7,259 nt of DNA from an uncultured Prevotella sp. (GTDB lineage: Bacteria > Bacteroidota > Bacteroidia > Bacteroidales > Bacteroidaceae), in assembly GCA_934217675.1 (NCBI GenBank), contig CAKQCV010000102.1:1-7259 (forward strand), written 5' to 3'. Under the pieces are notes generated by a model. That model made no database searches. It was not told where the DNA came from and saw only the letters and a program-made list of their open reading frames with translations. Each line of letters opens with the position of its first letter. The first letter of the stretch is position 1. Made by a program: the position numbers and the translations under genes. Of this stretch, positions 6,436 to 7,259 are shown one piece after another.

Positions 6436-6882
6436 ATGAAAACTGTTGAAAATAAAAATAACCACATGAACAAGAAAATATATTTTGCTGGCTCCATTCG
6501 CGGAGGCAGGGTCGATGCCTCTCTGTACCAACGGATGATTGACTATATCAAGCAGACTGACACTGTATTGACGGAGCACATAGGTAAAACAAATATGAGT
6601 TTGAAGGCTCAAACAAAGGCTATAGACATTCACATCTATGAGCGAGATACCGAATGGCTCAGACAAAGCGACATGGTGATAGCGGAGTGTACCTATCCTT
6701 CTCTTGGTGTGGGCTATGAATTGGCTTACGCTGAAGCTCATAACATTCCTGTTTATATTTTCTACGACAAAACAAAGGCAAACATCTCTGCTATGCTGAA
6801 TGGAAATGAATACTTCAACATCATTCCTTACGAATCCGAAGATGATATTTATCCTGAATTAGACAATCTACTGCACAGATGA
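6436..6882 (+). CDS. 2'-deoxynucleoside 5'-phosphate N-hydrolase (DNPH1/Rcl family)
   Basis: This is a nucleoside 2-deoxyribosyltransferase-fold enzyme of the DNPH1/Rcl branch, which splits deoxynucleoside monophosphates into base and deoxyribose 5-phosphate. In 148-residue numbering it has KIYFAGSIRGGR at 14-25, VLTEHIG at 44-50, IYERDTEWL at 67-75 (Asp71) and PSLGVGYELAYAEA at 88-101, in which Ser89 is the likely phosphate contact and Glu95 the nucleophile. The motif set is complete and the length normal. Two starts are possible, ATG 6436 and ATG 6466, lying in two copies of ACCACATGAA 30 nt apart. Family members start close to the KIYF strand, so 6466 (138 residues) is the more likely true start. 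Human DNPH1 clears 5-hydroxymethyl-dUMP, so a role in removing modified nucleotides is plausible. The specific substrate is not visible here. Confidence 0.85.
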   Translation: MKTVENKNNHMNKKIYFAGSIRGGRVDASLYQRMIDYIKQTDTVLTEHIGKTNMSLKAQTKAIDIHIYERDTEWLRQSDMVIAECTYPSLGVGYELAYAEAHNIPVYIFYDKTKANISAMLNGNEYFNIIPYESEDDIYPELDNLLHR

Positions 6883-7142
6883 TTATAAAATCTAAGGAAG
6901 AATACCTAGCAAAGGTAAAGTATCTTTACATAATTCGCCATAGATGTGAAGATACTTTGCGATTTATCTTTAGACGCTTCGCGGATTATCTTTGGATTGC
7001 GTTTGATTGGACAAAGTTGCCTGTCCAAAGTAAACGTAGCTCTTCTTCTTGCATTCATTCATATGTACATAATATGCAAAAGGACCAGATGGAGGTTGGA
7101 GTGACAATATATTCAGATATTGTCACTCCAAATTTTGGATGA
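6879..7142 (+). CDS. Unrecognised coupled small reading frame (doubtful)
   Basis: Its ATG overlaps the stop of the DNPH1-like gene (ATGA), typical of translational coupling. The frame is open for 87 codons. The start, MIIKSKEEYLAKVKYLYIIR, looks protein-like. From about residue 50 the composition (SKRSSSSC) looks random. The frame is crossed by three inverted repeats and ends within a strong hairpin-terminator region. I read it as either the front of a lost gene fused to non-coding sequence, or a chance frame. I do not recognise it. Confidence 0.25.
   Translation: MIIKSKEEYLAKVKYLYIIRHRCEDTLRFIFRRFADYLWIAFDWTKLPVQSKRSSSSCIHSYVHNMQKDQMEVGVTIYSDIVTPNFG
6917..6958. repeat. 10-bp inverted repeat with 22-nt spacer
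   Basis: AAAGTATCTT (6917-6926) is perfectly mirrored by AAGATACTTT (6949-6958). Immediately after it, an imperfect 16-bp direct repeat occurs at 6959-6974 and 6981-6996 (13 of 16 identical, period 22). This could be a protein-binding site, a recombinase or element end, or an RNA stem. Confidence 0.5.
7007..7028. repeat. 7-bp inverted repeat
   Basis: TTGGACA (7007-7013) and TGTCCAA (7022-7028) form a perfect stem around an 8-nt loop. There is no T-run on either side. It shares the outer TTGGA with the larger hairpin 70 nt downstream. Confidence 0.4.
7096..7136 (+). terminator. Perfect 15-bp hairpin followed by TTTT
   Basis: TTGGAGTGACAATAT (7096-7110), loop ATTCAG, then ATATTGTCACTCCAA (7117-7131) and ATTTT. 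The stem and short T-run fit a plus-strand terminator for the DNPH1 transcript. The right arm also belongs to a second palindrome, TCCAAA-T-TTTGGA (7127-7139), which would be unusual for a simple terminator. Confidence 0.45.
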
Positions 7143-7259
7143 ACCATATTTGATACCTATCGGCCAAATGTCTGCCGAAAGTGGTTATCGTTCCCGACTA
7201 CGCAAACGAATATCTGAGCCAAACCGTGTCACCCATGCGCTCTACGGAGTTGAGTTTAA
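7105..7259 (+). other. Two overlapping open frames running off the right edge
   Basis: One frame is open from 7105 to the end. It contains EPYLIPIGQMSAESGYRSRL and has a possible ATG at 7168. The frame starting at 7154 is also open to the end and reads PKVVIVPDYANEYLSQTV. Both look more protein-like than random sequence, but only one can be a main gene. The window stops too soon to decide, and neither is recognised. Confidence 0.2.

Noticed and set aside
6427..6741. 104-codon minus-strand frame
   Set aside because: It is antisense to the DNPH1-like gene, whose motifs are complete.
6917..7028. CRISPR-like array suggested by repeated short motifs
   Set aside because: The repeats are only 7 to 16 bp, imperfect and unequally spaced, with no spacer structure and no cas genes.

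Overview
The window looks like a piece of a Bacteroidota chromosome (Prevotella/Bacteroides type). Three things suggest this: promoter-like sequences of the TTTG-N19-TAnnTTTG kind, weak Shine-Dalgarno use, and Bacteroidota-style Xre, WYL and C5-methyltransferase sequences. This assignment is inferred from sequence style only. The window is best read as an accessory defence locus with decaying edges.

Minus strand, about 5610 to 230: one tightly packed operon. From its promoter it runs Xre-type repressor (5572-5315), a small reading frame without a normal start (about 5321-5151), a wrecked DNA cytosine-C5 methyltransferase (5148-4687), an intact McrB-like AAA+ NTPase (4684-3167), an intact DUF2357 + PD-(D/E)XK nuclease in the McrC role (3158-801), and a 188-residue protein resembling the DNA-reading sulfur-binding domain (SBD) of ScoMcrA/HNH-type restriction enzymes, without a nuclease domain (796-230). 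Gaps between the intact restriction genes are 8 and 4 nt. The likely mechanism is McrBC-like: the NTPase assembles and translocates, the PD-(D/E)XK subunit cuts, and the small protein may read the DNA. The operon carried its own cytosine methyltransferase, as the LlaJI and BsuMI systems do, but that gene now has a frameshift, a nonsense codon and a large internal deletion. The restriction genes have therefore outlived their modification gene.

Plus strand, 5920 to 7259: debris and one good gene. A WYL-family regulator remnant (5920-6131, frameshifted) is followed by a truncated DUF1643-like fragment (6182-6430), then an intact 2'-deoxynucleoside 5'-phosphate N-hydrolase (DNPH1/Rcl family, start 6436 or 6466, end 6882). 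An unrecognised coupled frame (6879-7142) follows, crossed by three inverted repeats, the last a perfect 15-bp hairpin. Two overlapping open frames run off the right edge.

Left edge, 1 to 229: no gene. It holds a good leftward promoter at 22-53, a plus-strand terminator-like hairpin at 99-117 and a small hairpin just downstream of the defence operon.
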